A DNA stretch of 64,000 bases from Labia minor (taxonomy: Eukaryota; Arthropoda; Insecta; Dermaptera; Spongiphoridae). The DNA lies in assembly GCA_963082975.1 (NCBI GenBank), contig OY720349.1, positions 65,718,501 through 65,782,500 on the forward strand. The letters run 5' to 3'. Made by a program: the position numbers and the translations under genes. Within the stretch, counting starts at the first letter, position 1. The number at the start of each line of letters is the position of its first letter. A model generated the notes under the pieces. That model saw nothing but the letters and a program-made list of their open reading frames with translations, had not been told where the DNA came from and searched no databases. Below, one piece after another: positions 37,701-50,173 of this stretch.

Positions 37701-39359
37701 AATATTATAACGTATGATAAGAATACTATATATAAGAATAATATAAATATTATTATAATAAAAAACAGTAAATAATTTATTACCGTTTATCCGTTACTTT
37801 TTAATACATTTTTCATAGATTATTAATTATTATTGTTAAATATGACGTCCTATATTTACATGTGGATAAATTCTATTCAATCAAAATAATTTTACTCACT
37901 TTTTAAAAAATTAAATAAGAAAAAAATGTTGGATATAAATTTTTGGGCCTTGAAACACAAATATCAATATTTTATTATTGGATATATTCGTACTTTCATT
38001 TACATTCATATTGCTAGAAAAGTATAATGATTTTTTAATTTATTTTTTTTATTAATGTACAATATATTTTTTAATCATTAAAAATTACAACTTAAAAAGA
38101 AATCAAATAATAATATCAATATTCATTTACCTTTCTATAATAAGTTACTGTGATAAAATATTCAAATTCAACATTTGATATAAATTAAATATTATACTAT
38201 ATGAAAAAATAACCTACTTTTAGTTAGGCATAAAATAGAATATAAATACTTAATATCTATTAAATAATTAAATAATTATATTAATAATTGAAAAAAATAA
38301 AATTTCTCTCACTTTTTTCATTTTTTTTTTCATTTTCTATTTCATATTCATTTCATAGTACATGGTTTATGAAAAATTAGATTTAGAGATATTCTAAATG
38401 ATAATTAGAACAATTATTTTTTAATATTATTTTTTTTTTTTTAAATTATTGCAATTTCCAAATTTTTTTTTTTTAGTTACATATATATATAGAGAGAGTC
38501 AGATTTTAATTAATATAATTAATTAATACATTAAATTATTGATCCTAGCGAGATTCGAGCTCTCACGTCTAATTAATCATTCATAGTAAATTTATATAAA
38601 TTAATTATTAAAATGTTTTTTTTGTCCTGGTTTAATGAAATATAATGTGTGTAGTTTTACAAGATATAAATAAGATTAAATGATAAATAGATGAAATATT
38701 GAATAATAGTAATTGTATATTATTAGATAAAATATTTAGTTAATTTTTTTTTTATATTTATTTATTAATTCAAATAGAGCAGTGAAATAAACTTTCTAAT
38801 TCAATTGAAAGGGAGAAAATAGTTATTCCGTGTTTGGAAGTTTAGATACACAAAGCAAGACGTGCGATTCGTGCTAATAACGAGCAAAAAAAAAAAAAAA
38901 AAAACTACTTGAGAAGAGAAAGTTCATAGCCTATCGGTCTTCAGAGGGAGTGAACCTGGAAAATTGCCATTAATGAATTATCGACACTTCCACCTTGTTA
39001 ATTAATTAATTTGGTATTTTATTTATTTATTTATATAAAAAGCTGTGGTATCATAAAGATTGTATTATGGAGAATCGCATGTTCTCTACATTGTCAAAAA
39101 GGATAAAGTGGTGAATTATAAGAGTATAAAAGTTAGATGATGTGGTTCAGGAAAGGGGCGTGGTGGAAAAGGAAAAGTGGTTGTTTTGAGATAAATGTAG
39201 TACATCCAAAATAGTAAGGGGGGTGCACATATATAATAAATTATTTTCTTAATCATAATTTAAATTTTAATTATAAAATTAAATTATACTATATATTTTA
39301 ATTTTGGTACTATATAAATTAATCTAAATATAAATTAACAGAATAAAGTAAACCACATG
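34737..39359. other. Intron 1, middle part
   Basis: AT-rich, with GC-richer patches at 36085-36180 and 39090-39230 (the latter has AGGGGCGTGG, resembling a Kruppel-like factor site) and a TTA microsatellite at 36483-36511. Patches of this kind in a long intron may be enhancers, but nothing in the sequence proves it. Confidence 0.4.
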
Positions 39360-39425
39360 GTGGGCTGTTGTCGGGCAATCAACCGGTTGAGAAGGTGCAT
39401 TACCATTGCCCGACAATATCACCAC
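39360..39425. ncRNA. Candidate pre-miRNA-like hairpin
   Basis: A perfect 12-bp stem TTGTCGGGCAAT (39368-39379) / ATTGCCCGACAA (39405-39416) is extended outward by G-U and A-U pairs, one mismatch, one bulged A and a further GTGGG/CCAC pairing. The 25-nt loop includes CAACCGGTTG. The overall size of about 66 nt, the near-perfect stem and a GC content far above the AT-rich intron fit a microRNA precursor. I do not recognise a known mature sequence. Either strand could be the precursor. A decayed MITE is an alternative. Confidence 0.45.
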
Positions 39426-39811
39426 ACACGAGTGTTTATTTTTTCTGTCACGGTACCTAAAATTTAAATTGGTTTTAAGTAAACCTTAAGTGTATCTTAA
39501 AATCTTTTCAATTGTCTAAATACAAAAAATATTATAATAATTGCAAAAAAAGTACTATTTTTTTATTCCTTACATTCTTTGTCTAGTTTTACTTATATTA
39601 GTTAGCAATAAATATGTATTTGTAAAAAAAAAATTGTAAAAGAATCACAACCCCTAACAATAATAAATACTCAAAAATGACAAACTTAACAATATTATAT
39701 TTATTTATGATATAATTTAATAGAGATAATAAATTATTCATTGGACAATTTTTTTTTTAATTTTAATGTTTCTAATTTAGTTTTAAATTTATAATTGATT
39801 AATTTGATTTT

Positions 39812-40955
39812 GAGAATATCAATGCGGGTTTAGGCCAAATCGATCAACTTTAGATCAAATATTTTCATTAAGGCAGATATTAGAAAAGAAACGAGAATTC
39901 AATGTTTCTGTTCACCAGCTTTTTGTAGACTTTACAAAAGCATATGACTCAGTAGATCGGGAAAAACTTTTTCAAATCTTGATCTTAATGGAATTCCAAA
40001 AAAACTAGTATGTATAATTCAAATTTGTCTTGTGGGTAGTAAAGGAAGAGTAAGATGCGGGAATCAATTGTCAGAAACTTTCGAAATTCGAAATGGGTTA
40101 AAACAAGGAGACGCATTATCACCAATTTTATTTAATTTAGTTCTGGAATATGTAATTAGACAAATTGGAGAAATGTCAAACGGAATCTAATTAAACAAAA
40201 AAATTCAAATATTAGGTTACGCAGACGACTTAAATATAATAGGAGATTCGGCAATTGCAATTATAGATAGTGTAGAAAAATTAATTGAAGCAGAAAAAGA
40301 GGTGGGATTAGAAATTAATAATGCTAAGAAAAAGTATTTAGTAACAGAGAGGAATAGTATTAACACACACAAAATCTTAATATACAAGATATAGAATTTG
40401 AAAATGTAGAAAAATTTAAATACTTAGGTTCTGTGATAACGAAAGATAATAATATTCGAGATGAGTTTAAAGCGAGGTTACAATCGGGATACGCCTGTTA
40501 TCATGCAATAAAGGGGCTTATCGCATCAAAATTATGATCAAAGGGGATAAAAGTTAAAATATATAAAACAATTATTTTACCGGTTGTATTATATGGATGT
40601 GAGGCATGGTTTATGACCTTAGGTGAAGAGAGTAGATTTAGAATATTTGAGACTAGGATTCTGCGAAGCATTTATGGGCTAAAGAAAGATGAGATCACCG
40701 GGGAATGGAGAAGATTAAATGACCTCTATGCATCTCCAGATATAGTTAGAATTATAAAATCGAGAAGGCAAACGGTGGGCAGGACATGTGGCTAGAATGG
40801 GAGAAGATAGAGTAGCAAAAAATATATTGGTAGGGAGACCGAGTGGGAAACGTCCTCATGGAAGACCAAAGACACGGTGGGTGGATAATGTGGGAAAGGA
40901 TGTGAGAGAGATGGGAGAGGATAGGGACTGGAAGGTAGAGTCACAGAGATTGATA
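39812..40955 (+). mobile_element. 5'-truncated RTE-like LINE with 15-bp target duplication
   Basis: It opens inside reverse transcriptase (EYQCGFRPNRSTLDQIFSLR, then LFVDFTKAYDSVDREKL carrying the first catalytic Asp motif) and continues through a damaged YADD-like segment (YADDLNI near 40220, one base out of frame), KIYKTIILPVVLYGCEAWF, KDEITGEWRRLNDLYASPD and RWAGHVARMGEDRV-type sequence. It ends in AGAGATTGATA. The 15-mer GATTAATTTGATTTT flanks it at 39797-39811 and 40956-40970. Stops and frameshifts are present. Confidence 0.9.
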
Positions 40956-40970
40956 GATTAATTTGATTTT

Positions 40971-43602
40971 TTTATTAATAATAATATTATGGTGTAATGA
41001 ATTTACAAAATTGACAGAGTAAATGTAAATATTCTCTTTAAAATTTTTTTATTTATTTTATGTTCTTTTTATTAATCATTCGAAGAAGATGGCACAATTT
41101 GTTTTATTTTTCTATTTTGATATCCGAGATAACTATCAGTGTGCTAGATAATTTTCAATCACATTTTGGTGATATACTTTTATTTACCTAACTTAATTAC
41201 TTAATATTATATTGATAATAAATAAAAAGGAAAGGAGATACAATTTCTTAATAATCCGGAAATGAAAATGTATTATATGTTCCTACAATTACCTACACAA
41301 GCATGTTTATATACGCGTATATATTGATAATTAAATATTTTTATTTTTTTTATTAAGATTTTGCAAACTTGAAAACTTTAAATGGAGGCTAATGCGAATA
41401 TTTTTACCGTTAAATATTACTTAAGAGCAACTCATCAAAGTTAGTATCCAACGTAAAGACGAGTTAAACTGCTTGAAGCTGTTCATTCGTAGATCCGTAT
41501 AAATAGAGGTCTTGAAAAATCACAAAGGATTGTTAATTACAATCTTCTGTAGCTTCGCTGATCTACTAACCTTCAATTATATATATAGATATATATTACT
41601 TAAATACATTTTTGGAAAATAAGTGATCTGTATAATTTTTTATTAATACTTTAATACTTTTAAATGATTGTTATTGTTATACTTAAAATAATGTTAATGA
41701 AATTTTTTCAGTTCCTAGATCAAGATTATTAAAAAAATATTTAATAGGAGAATTTTTTTCAATTTATTCATTTTTTTGACTAATTTTTGTGTTATAATTT
41801 AAAAATAGATATTATAAATATAATTATATTAATTAAATTCCAGAATGTGAATTTAAATAAATCTCTTATGTTATAATTATATAATACTTAAACAATTTCA
41901 AAATTGTAAAACTACAATATTAACATACTTTTCATACCTAGTTGCTTTTTTAAATACTTACCTACGATAATGTTTAAGTATACGATTTAAACAATATGAC
42001 AATAATATAACATTAAAATAACAATTAATAAGGGAAGTTTAATTTAATTTTATTGAAAAAAAGAAAATTAACAGTGGAATATTAGTATTAATGATAAAAA
42101 TGAAATTACTTTCTATCTTTCCACCAGAAGTTAGCATGTTAACATAAATTGTTTAAGTGAAAATAACTTAGTGAGTGGTGGATGAGAATTAATATTATTA
42201 AGATTATTTATAAAATTCATTAGTGAGTGAGAGAAAAAACACATCTTACTTTTACTTAAACTTTTAAAAATTAAAAAAAAATATATAAAAATAATTAAAT
42301 ATGTAGGATATGTTTGGATTATGGTTTTTAATATTTAAATAACATTTAATACTTAAATGTTAAAAACATATTAATCAGAAAATTTATTTATTAGAAAATT
42401 AAAAGAAAAATTAAAATTTCATTATTTATCAAATATCAAAGATAAACTTTCTCTTTATTATTTCATATTCTCTCTTTCGTTTGAATTAATAAAAAAAATG
42501 TTTTAATTGTATGTAATATTGAAAAATCAATATAAAATAGATTTTAAAATAAAAATGAAGGGATGATCATATATCAATGTACGATTTCTAGACAAAAATA
42601 TGTATCTAATAAATGTATTTTTATTTTATTTAAAAATTTCTCTTTTTATAAAAAATTTGAAAAATTGCAATAAAAAAATGTTCAAAAATCAAATTTATTT
42701 ATTTTATATTATTTCTAAAAAATTTTCATATCACTGTGCGTTTATTTATAATTCTTATAAAAACTTGAAAATCATACTGGAAGAGAAAAATTATAGAGAG
42801 AGAAAGTAGTAATCCAAGTGAATAATTTTTTTATTTCTTTACCCTAACATGTTTTAAATTAATTTAACAATATTTAACTAATTATAAAAATATATCTTTT
42901 AAATAAATAAATAAATATTACAAACATACCACTTTTTTTTTAAAAAAAAATATATATTTATTTTAAAGAATGCAGTATTAATTTTAAATCAATTTTTATC
43001 CAGTATGAATTGAATGGAATCATGTTAACTCATTACAAAGATATGTAAATAATATAAGAACCAAGGACAAGGTAATATCCCTTTCACCGTCTTTATCTGA
43101 CGGACAAGCAAATGAAGTCGTACATCACCAGAAGAACCAATCGATAAAAAAAACTTTGTTCACAATCCTATATATCTGTGACATGAATTGTGATAGTTAG
43201 AGAGATATACATATATAAATATTTAAACACATGATAAAACATTATTATTCGTAAAGAGAATAGCAAATTTAAGGAATATTATATAACAAATACTAAACGA
43301 ATAAAGAATCTTTAAGTACATTACAATTGCCAACTAATTTCCTTCAATTCTATGAATCATAGAGTTTAAAATAAAATCTTAATTATCTTTATATGTATCT
43401 CTTCTTGTAGATGTTTTATTCCTGTTTTGTATTTAAATTAAATTCGATAAATTAGAATATTTTTGTAATAAGATTTACTTATTTAGTGTCAAATTTTATT
43501 TTTATAGTATTCTACTAGTATTCTATTAGTATTTTAATTTTACGATATTATTTATTGTTTATTTATATAATATTACTAATTTTTTTTTTAGTTTTATCTG
43601 TT
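40971..43602. other. Intron 1, AT-rich
   Basis: No gene or repeat with recognisable ends. A more balanced patch at 43060-43150 includes CACCGTC...GACGG, a short potential hairpin. The ORF at 42600-42809 is Lys/Asn/Phe/Tyr-rich, as expected from AT-rich DNA, and is not called. Confidence 0.5.
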
Positions 43603-43640
43603 TTTTACCGACCGACGATAGTAAGGGAGGTATTGTTTAA
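43603..43640 (-). repeat. Terminal fragment of the twin-CRE repeat
   Basis: ACCGACCGACGATAGTAAGG and following bases are the inverse of the right end of the copies at 26.6-27.2 and 54.0-54.6 kb. Confidence 0.7.
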
Positions 43641-44778
43641 TTTATAGTATATTTCTATTATTTAAGTTAACTTTGATAGATCTCGAAAACAAAATTTAAT
43701 TTAAGAAAACTTAAAAAGGTAATATCATTTAATTGTAAGACATTTTATTGTTTTCTAGTGTTTATTTAGAAGAAATCATCAGGAATAAAAAATAATATAT
43801 TATATTTTATATATTTACTAGTAATGTTGTTTTAAAAGTGACAAGCGACCCCTTATAGTGTTGGAGGTACTTTGTAAATAATAGCGATAAAAAAGTAAAT
43901 GAAAAATAAATAGTATTTCGCGCGAAAATATTGAAATTCGATTCTTCTAGATAAACAAAATTCATATTTTGTTTCTTTTTAAATGAAATGAAATTATTTC
44001 ATTATTTTTCAATTTGTTTTGTTTTATATTGCCATCTTAAAGAAAATTAACATTTTTCAGTTTTATGAATGAAAATTTTCAATGACTTATCGATAACTCA
44101 GGAAATAAACTAAAATATAAAAATAAAAAAAAACTATGAGAAATTCGATTATTATTAAACATTAATCAAGTAAAATTTAATAAATATGTTAATTTTATAA
44201 CTTAAAAATATTTTAACTTTATTAATGATTGTTTAAATTAAGTAAATCTTCAATCATTACAATTTATTATTTTATATTGACTCTATAATAAAAAATTATT
44301 CATAGAAAAAATCATTTCTTTTTTGGTAAAAACATAACGTGCTAATTTATAAAAATATTATTTTCATCCGCTATCCGATCATCTACAGAAGAATTTTTGC
44401 CAAAATTTAAATTCTTGATTTTCACTGCTTCTTCTTTTTCACGGTTCTCAAATAAACTCCAGTTAGTTCTAAGCATTATTGCGTCTTAGAATCTCTTTTA
44501 CACCTATGTCTATGAATCTAGACCATAATCCACCCATGAACACGCGCATTTGCTTAACACTTAATATCTAACGGAATACTAAACCTTCAGTTCGTTGCCT
44601 TTTTCTTTTACAACAATTCCTTTAAATAAGTAATTTTAGAAAATATTATTTTGTATTATTTCTAGGAATAAAAAACAAACAAACATACATTAATCTTACT
44701 AGGTTATAAATATCTTTTATGAAAAATTATTTTCATTTCGATGTTTTTACCTTTGATTTTAATTATAAAGAAATTGAT

Positions 44779-44935
44779 ATGTGGCCAGGCTCAGAACCGA
44801 CGCGACGGTTTGAAATAAATTAATTGCCAGCTACAGAAACAATTTCAAATAATTTAAATATATCTATTAATGCAATAAAAAACAGATAGGCATAGAACAT
44901 AAATATTTTTAATTTTATTTTATTTATAATATACA
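44779..44935 (+). repeat. Left-end fragment of the twin-CRE repeat
   Basis: It closely matches 53975-54140 (GTGGCCAGG...GACGGTTTGAAATAAAT and AGCTACAGAAACAATTTCAA) and stops just before the CRE palindromes, where a different hairpin sequence begins at 44936. Confidence 0.75.
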
Positions 44936-45010
44936 GTGGGTGATCGGTTAACGAACATAATCCGTTCCAAGACTATGTTCGCTATCCGAATTGTTCGTTA
45001 ATCGATCATT
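44936..45010. repeat. Hairpin-forming sequence
   Basis: GATCGGTTAACGAACA (44942-44957) pairs with TGTTCGTTAATCGATC (44992-45007), 15 of 16 bases plus flanking T-A and G-T pairs. The loop holds two further partial copies of the ATGTTCGCTATCCGAA wording. Likely the terminus of a small transposon. Confidence 0.6.
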
Positions 45011-45859
45011 TTTATGTAAAATCGATTAATTTGTTCTGGAGACCCTAAACATTAAATTAAATAAGTTGGAGTGTCTCCACTCGACTATCTCGCAATTTGA
45101 ATTGGATTAAATAACATAATATATTATATTTAAATTAAATTTAATTAATTATAAATTATAAATTAAATTAATAAATAATATTTATTAATTCAGCGCATGT
45201 TTGGCTCTTTGTTGATGGCACCACGTCACGTGTTGGCACGTGATTGCCAGTCAACATGTTAAAAAATTAATTCCGGTACTTTTAGCGATTTAATCAAGCT
45301 GAAATTCTATATATAGCAGTTTTTTACAATTTTTAATCAAATGAAAAATTATCCAATATATATCTTTATTTTTACTGTCACTTTAGATTAATTCCTAAAA
45401 TTTTAAGTTATTTAATTTAATTATATAATAGATTGGAAAAATGATTTAGAAAAATGATATATTAATCAAATAACGAAATATAAATCAAAGTTTGTGTGTT
45501 TCAATAAATACAAATGTAAGTATATTATCTTTTGTATTATAAAAATAAATATTATTATGAACAAACCGGAAGAAAACAATTTTTGTGTAAAAGATATGAA
45601 CATATGTATACATCAACCGTAATTTCTTTAAATTCATTTAAAAAGAATATTTTTTTTTCCATTCCTGCAAACCGGAAGATGTCCAACCAGTGTAACAAAT
45701 TAATACAATGGATGATTAAAGTAATTGAAATGATTAAATTAGAAAAAGTATGCAATTTATAATTAATCGGTTTATTGTTACGGTCAATGGAATATGTGAA
45801 TTCGATAAGAAAATTGATCATCTAAAGATTATTTTACTAATTTTAAATTACATTATATA

Positions 45860-46226
45860 TGAGGGCAGGTCAATAGGTCCGAGACTTTTTAAATGAAACT
45901 CAGGTTTTTGAATAAAAAATTATTTTGTTTTTCAACGTAGTCTTCTTTGAGATCTATACACTTTCTCCAACTCTCTTCTGAATCCGGAGAACAGGACGGA
46001 TGAGGGAACAATCCGTATCCTAATTCATGAATTTTCATGGAAATTCACTTTTTACCATTTTCTTCTCTAATCACGATATAGTCTGCTATTAATGGATGTC
46101 AAACCAAAACTAAAAGACCAAACTGGTTCATATTTCGACAGGAGTTGACTCCTGAAGGGGCAGTGTTGCGATTTCATTTAAGAGAGAAGAAATTCAAAAA
46201 GTGACCGACTTATTGATCTACCCTCG
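45860..46226 (-). mobile_element. Mariner-derived MITE, 367 bp
   Basis: The TIRs TGAGGGCAGGTCAATAGGTC (left) and CGAGGGTAGATCAATAAGTC (right, inverse) are flanked by TA (45858-45859 and 46227-46228). On the minus strand the scraps read ISMKIHELGYGLFPHPSCSP and then the transposase tail ELEKVYRSQR. The 5' end joins the third-Asp region at about the same point as in the 18960-19440 copy. A further deletion after SPD shortens this one. Confidence 0.88.
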
Positions 46227-47899
46227 TATATTTATTCAAATATATGTATATTGCTTTTATTTAATTTTATTTTAATTAATATAATTATTTATATTTCCTG
46301 ATTCCAAAGAATAATCAATAATCAAATACAATCAATAATTAAATTTGAATTTGTAATTTTTTTTATTTAAAATTACATTTTAATAAAATAATAATAAAAC
46401 ATTATTAATATATAAATAATATATGATGATATATGTACATATATACAAAATATAAATTTTTTATCCTATAATTAATTTATAAAATTTAAAGGACACTAAA
46501 ATTTTAATTTCTTTCTTTTATTATTTAATTTATAATGAATTTTCAAATATTATGATAATTTTTTCTTGATGTTGAATAATATTAATTAATAATTTAAAAT
46601 AAACTATGAAGATGAAAATGATTGGAAAGTAAAATATAATTTTCAATGATTAATCAGATTTTTTTCTTCTTCACTTCACTTCACATAATATGCACTTTTA
46701 CATTATCCAATTCAATTCTGGCAAAAATGTAACTTCCTCTTTTCTTCAATCAAATCCTGTATACGTTTTCTCTTTTACCTTCAGCAGTTCAAATTTCATT
46801 TAAATATACAAAAAAATTACACAATATGATTTGAACTTACATATATTACCTATATAAATGTTTATTATATAATATTATTTCACTTTTTCATTTATATTGA
46901 ATTAAATAATTTATTATTAGACATTTTCCAAAGAAATGTATACTTTTATGATTATTGATCTATTTTATATTTATCAAAAAGAGAAATTGTTTTGTATCTG
47001 ATAACTCACATTCATTCATAAAGAAATACACATATTTAGAAAAAAAATATAAATTCGTTTATTCTTTAATAATAAAAAAGATGAAGAAAAGTTGAATAGG
47101 GCAGTCAATTTCATGAATTTATAATATATTTATAATTTAAATTATCAAAATTATCATTATTATTATACAATATATTAAAAAAATTATAAAAAGGTTTTCA
47201 TAAAAATAAATCAATTGATAATTCAAATTTACTAAATATTTTGACAATATATTTAAGTGGGTATTCCACAACTGGTTAAATTGATATACATACTGATTCT
47301 TTATATAGATATATAAATTAAATATAAATGTATTTATACATTTTTTTTTACTTATAAATAAAGTATTATATTTATTTTTATTAAATAACTATAAAAATTT
47401 ATTAATTTATCTTTATAGACTAGTGGTTTTTAAAATTTTATAAATTTTATGATTTTTAACTTCTTGACTTTAACTTTTATTTGTCAAAACTATATCATTT
47501 GTGTGTGTGAACTCAAAAAAATATAATAATCTAAACAATTCTTTTTTTACTCATATTCAATTCCAGTAGCAAATCCAATATCGAATCAATTATTTTAGGG
47601 TGGGTTTTTTAATTTTAAATGTAAATCAAATCAAATAACAGTTTTTTGATTTATACTCATTATATATAAATATATTAAAATTGATTAAATAATTTTTTAT
47701 TTTCAATTTTTACTTTTTAACAATAAAATTTCTTCGGATGTGAATATTGAGCAAATTGACTTTATTGACAAGTATTATCAATTTATATTTCAAACAAGTT
47801 AGAAATGATTTCTATTATAATTATTATTTTATTTTTCAAATCAAAATATATTGATCATTTAATGAAAGAAAAATCAACATTTAATTGCTTCTTATAAAT
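46227..47899. other. Intron 1, AT-rich
   Basis: No exon, RNA gene or transposon ends could be identified. Short A/T homopolymers dominate. Confidence 0.5.
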
Positions 47900-48195
47900 A
47901 GGAGTGGTGGTAGTTGTTTGTGATGTTTATCGTTGAGCGGTTGACCTAGTTGGTCCCTCCAGGAGACACCCCCGCCGTCGCCATTTGGCCTGGAATTCGT
48001 GGCAGATGCTGCAGGTGAAAGGCTTTCTAACTATAAATATCGCTTTGGATGACTGTCTTTAATGTCGTGGGAGGCGTTAAAGAGAAAGAAAGAGTAAGAA
48101 AACTCCTTTCTGGAGCAGCATCGCCGTGGCTGATGCACTGGGTCACCTTCATTCCCTCTTTCCTTTAAACCACCCCATTTTCACCCCCTCAAAAA
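47900..48195. promoter_or_regulatory. GC-rich island in intron 1, possible enhancer or alternative promoter
   Basis: About 300 bp with composition unlike the rest of the intron. It contains CTATAAATAT (48031-48040), a TATA-like word, and GAAAGA|GTAAGA (near 48090) that could act as a donor for an alternative first exon. No long open frame is present. The nature of the element is inferred from composition alone. Confidence 0.35.
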
Positions 48196-49957
48196 GAAAT
48201 CAAAAGAAATTCTACCCATATTGTCATTATTTATTAGGTATGCATATTTTTCATTTGACAAATGTCAATAAATAGTCTCCAGAAATTACTAATTATCCCA
48301 AGCACCCTTATCATCCTCAAATTTTGGAGTTTTATTATATATTATGTAGAAAAATAATAATTTCCTAATGATAAGTAAGAATTTAAAATTTCGATTTCAA
48401 AAATAAATGATCGCCTACCTATTTATTTTTATTTAAATTTAGAAAAAAATAAAATTTTAATTTTTTGATTGAAAAGTAAATATACTAATAAAAATACTAA
48501 TAATAATACTAATAATAATAAGAATAATAATTATACTGATAATACCAATAAATGGTGGATCCGGAAATGCAACATATGTATGTTGAATATTGTTATAATA
48601 TAATAAGAATGATTAAATGTTTTTAAAGTTAGAAAGTATCTATAGATAAAGTAATTTAGTAATATGCAACTATATATATATATATATATATAATTTATTT
48701 ATTTACACTTTAGTAAGAGGTGATGATATTTATAAAATGAAATCTAAAAATTGTACATGATATGAGTGTTAGCTTAAATGGTTTAATGTAATTCCGGATT
48801 TAATCAGGGGAAAAGGAAAAGTGTTGTTCGTGTTTATTCTTATCAATATGTATGACGAAAGGGAGGGATAATCGATTGAATGGGGCTAGTATGTTATCAA
48901 CATAAAGAAGAAATCTGGGATTGTAAGTGGAGAATCAAAATAAAAGAATTAGCTTAATAAAAAAAAATAATCTTTTTATTAAATCAATGGATTAAACTAA
49001 AATCAAAAAACAAAATTTTGATGAATGATTCTCTTTAAAAGAATATTAATAATAAATTAATTTTAATCCTATTCTGACAATTTAGATATAAGAGATTTAG
49101 GTGAGCTGCTTGAGATTAAGATGACTGGATGGACGAGGTCTCTGTAACCAAGAAATTTCAAATTTATTAGCTAGAAATTGATAAATTATATTATTTAAAT
49201 TCTATTCAAATTTAAATTTTTTTCCATCTAAGGTCACTTCAGTTATTTTTCATTTTTAAGTATTTATTATTTGATAATCGATTATATTCAATTTTATATT
49301 TTAATAGTATATTAAAAATTTTAATGCATCGTTCTTACAATTGTTCAGAATTTTAGCAGTTACCTACACATTTGAATAAATTTTATATTTATTGTTAGAT
49401 TGTTAGGTATTTAGGAATTTTAATTTTTTTAATTAATTTTTGGATTTTCTTTAAAATTTCTTAATATTTCCAATCTGGACTGAAATAAAACTCATATCAA
49501 TATGAAAATTTACAAAATCAAATATATTTCTATTTGTTCTTTTAAAGTTTTTTTTTTTTTTTTTATTAAAAATGGCTGCTTTCTAATTCCTAAAAATATT
49601 CTTAGTTACTATCAAAAACACCTTTAATTTTAAAATATTTTATCATATCTTCTATTTTAGAGATTGTAATATGATTATTTTAATGAATATAATTTTTTTT
49701 TTTAATAATAATAAACATTTGAGTTTTCTTGAAAGTATGTATGATAATTACTAACATTATATAAAATGCTATTATAAAGTAGAGAGAGAGGGTAAGTTGT
49801 TATAATTCGAAATAAACAAAAACATGAGCTTTAACTTGCTGGTTGAACACTCCTGACACAAGCAATGATGCACGAATGCTTAAATAGCCATACATTTTCT
49901 TGTTCTTAATTCAAATGCATGTTTTCCTAACATCTCGATTTTGTTGATTGTTTCCAG
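48196..49957. other. End of intron 1, AT-rich
   Basis: Holds an ACTAATAATA-type repeat (48478-48530) and a TA tract (48671-48695). It ends in the branch/pyrimidine region ATTTTGTTGATTGTTTCCAG of the exon 2 acceptor. Confidence 0.6.
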
Positions 49958-50173
49958 GCGTACCAGAAACCTCGATCCAATGCCGTTCAAATTGCTCGTA
50001 TTGTTGGTGTGACCGTAGTCATCGTGTCCTTCGTCCTAGGCTCCTTTATCCTAGCTGCTGCGTGGGTGGAGGCTTCAGGTAGACAATGCCATTCGGGACA
50101 TCATGTCATCGTCCAAGAGTCCATCTCCGGTAGTCATTTACCTCCATCGCCTTCCGCTCTCATCCAAGGAAAG
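49958..50173 (+). CDS. Exon 2, transmembrane segment of the PPAY membrane protein
   Basis: 216 bp, 72 codons, phase 0 at both ends: acceptor TTTCCAG|GCG and donor AAG|GTAATC. It starts AYQKPRSNAVQIARI, then a hydrophobic span VGVTVVIVSFVLGSFILAAA (about exon codons 16-35) followed by WVEASGRQCHSGHHVIVQES. Positive residues before the span and none just after suggest an N-in orientation with the exon 1 tail cytosolic (inference). It must continue in a downstream exon because the frame is open at the donor. No convincing third exon was found before 64000. GC content and codon quality contrast strongly with the introns. Confidence 0.85.

Noticed and set aside
38535-38570. GAGATTCGAGCTCTC, similar to a tRNA B-box
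   Set aside because: No A-box, acceptor stem or anticodon arm could be found around it on either strand.
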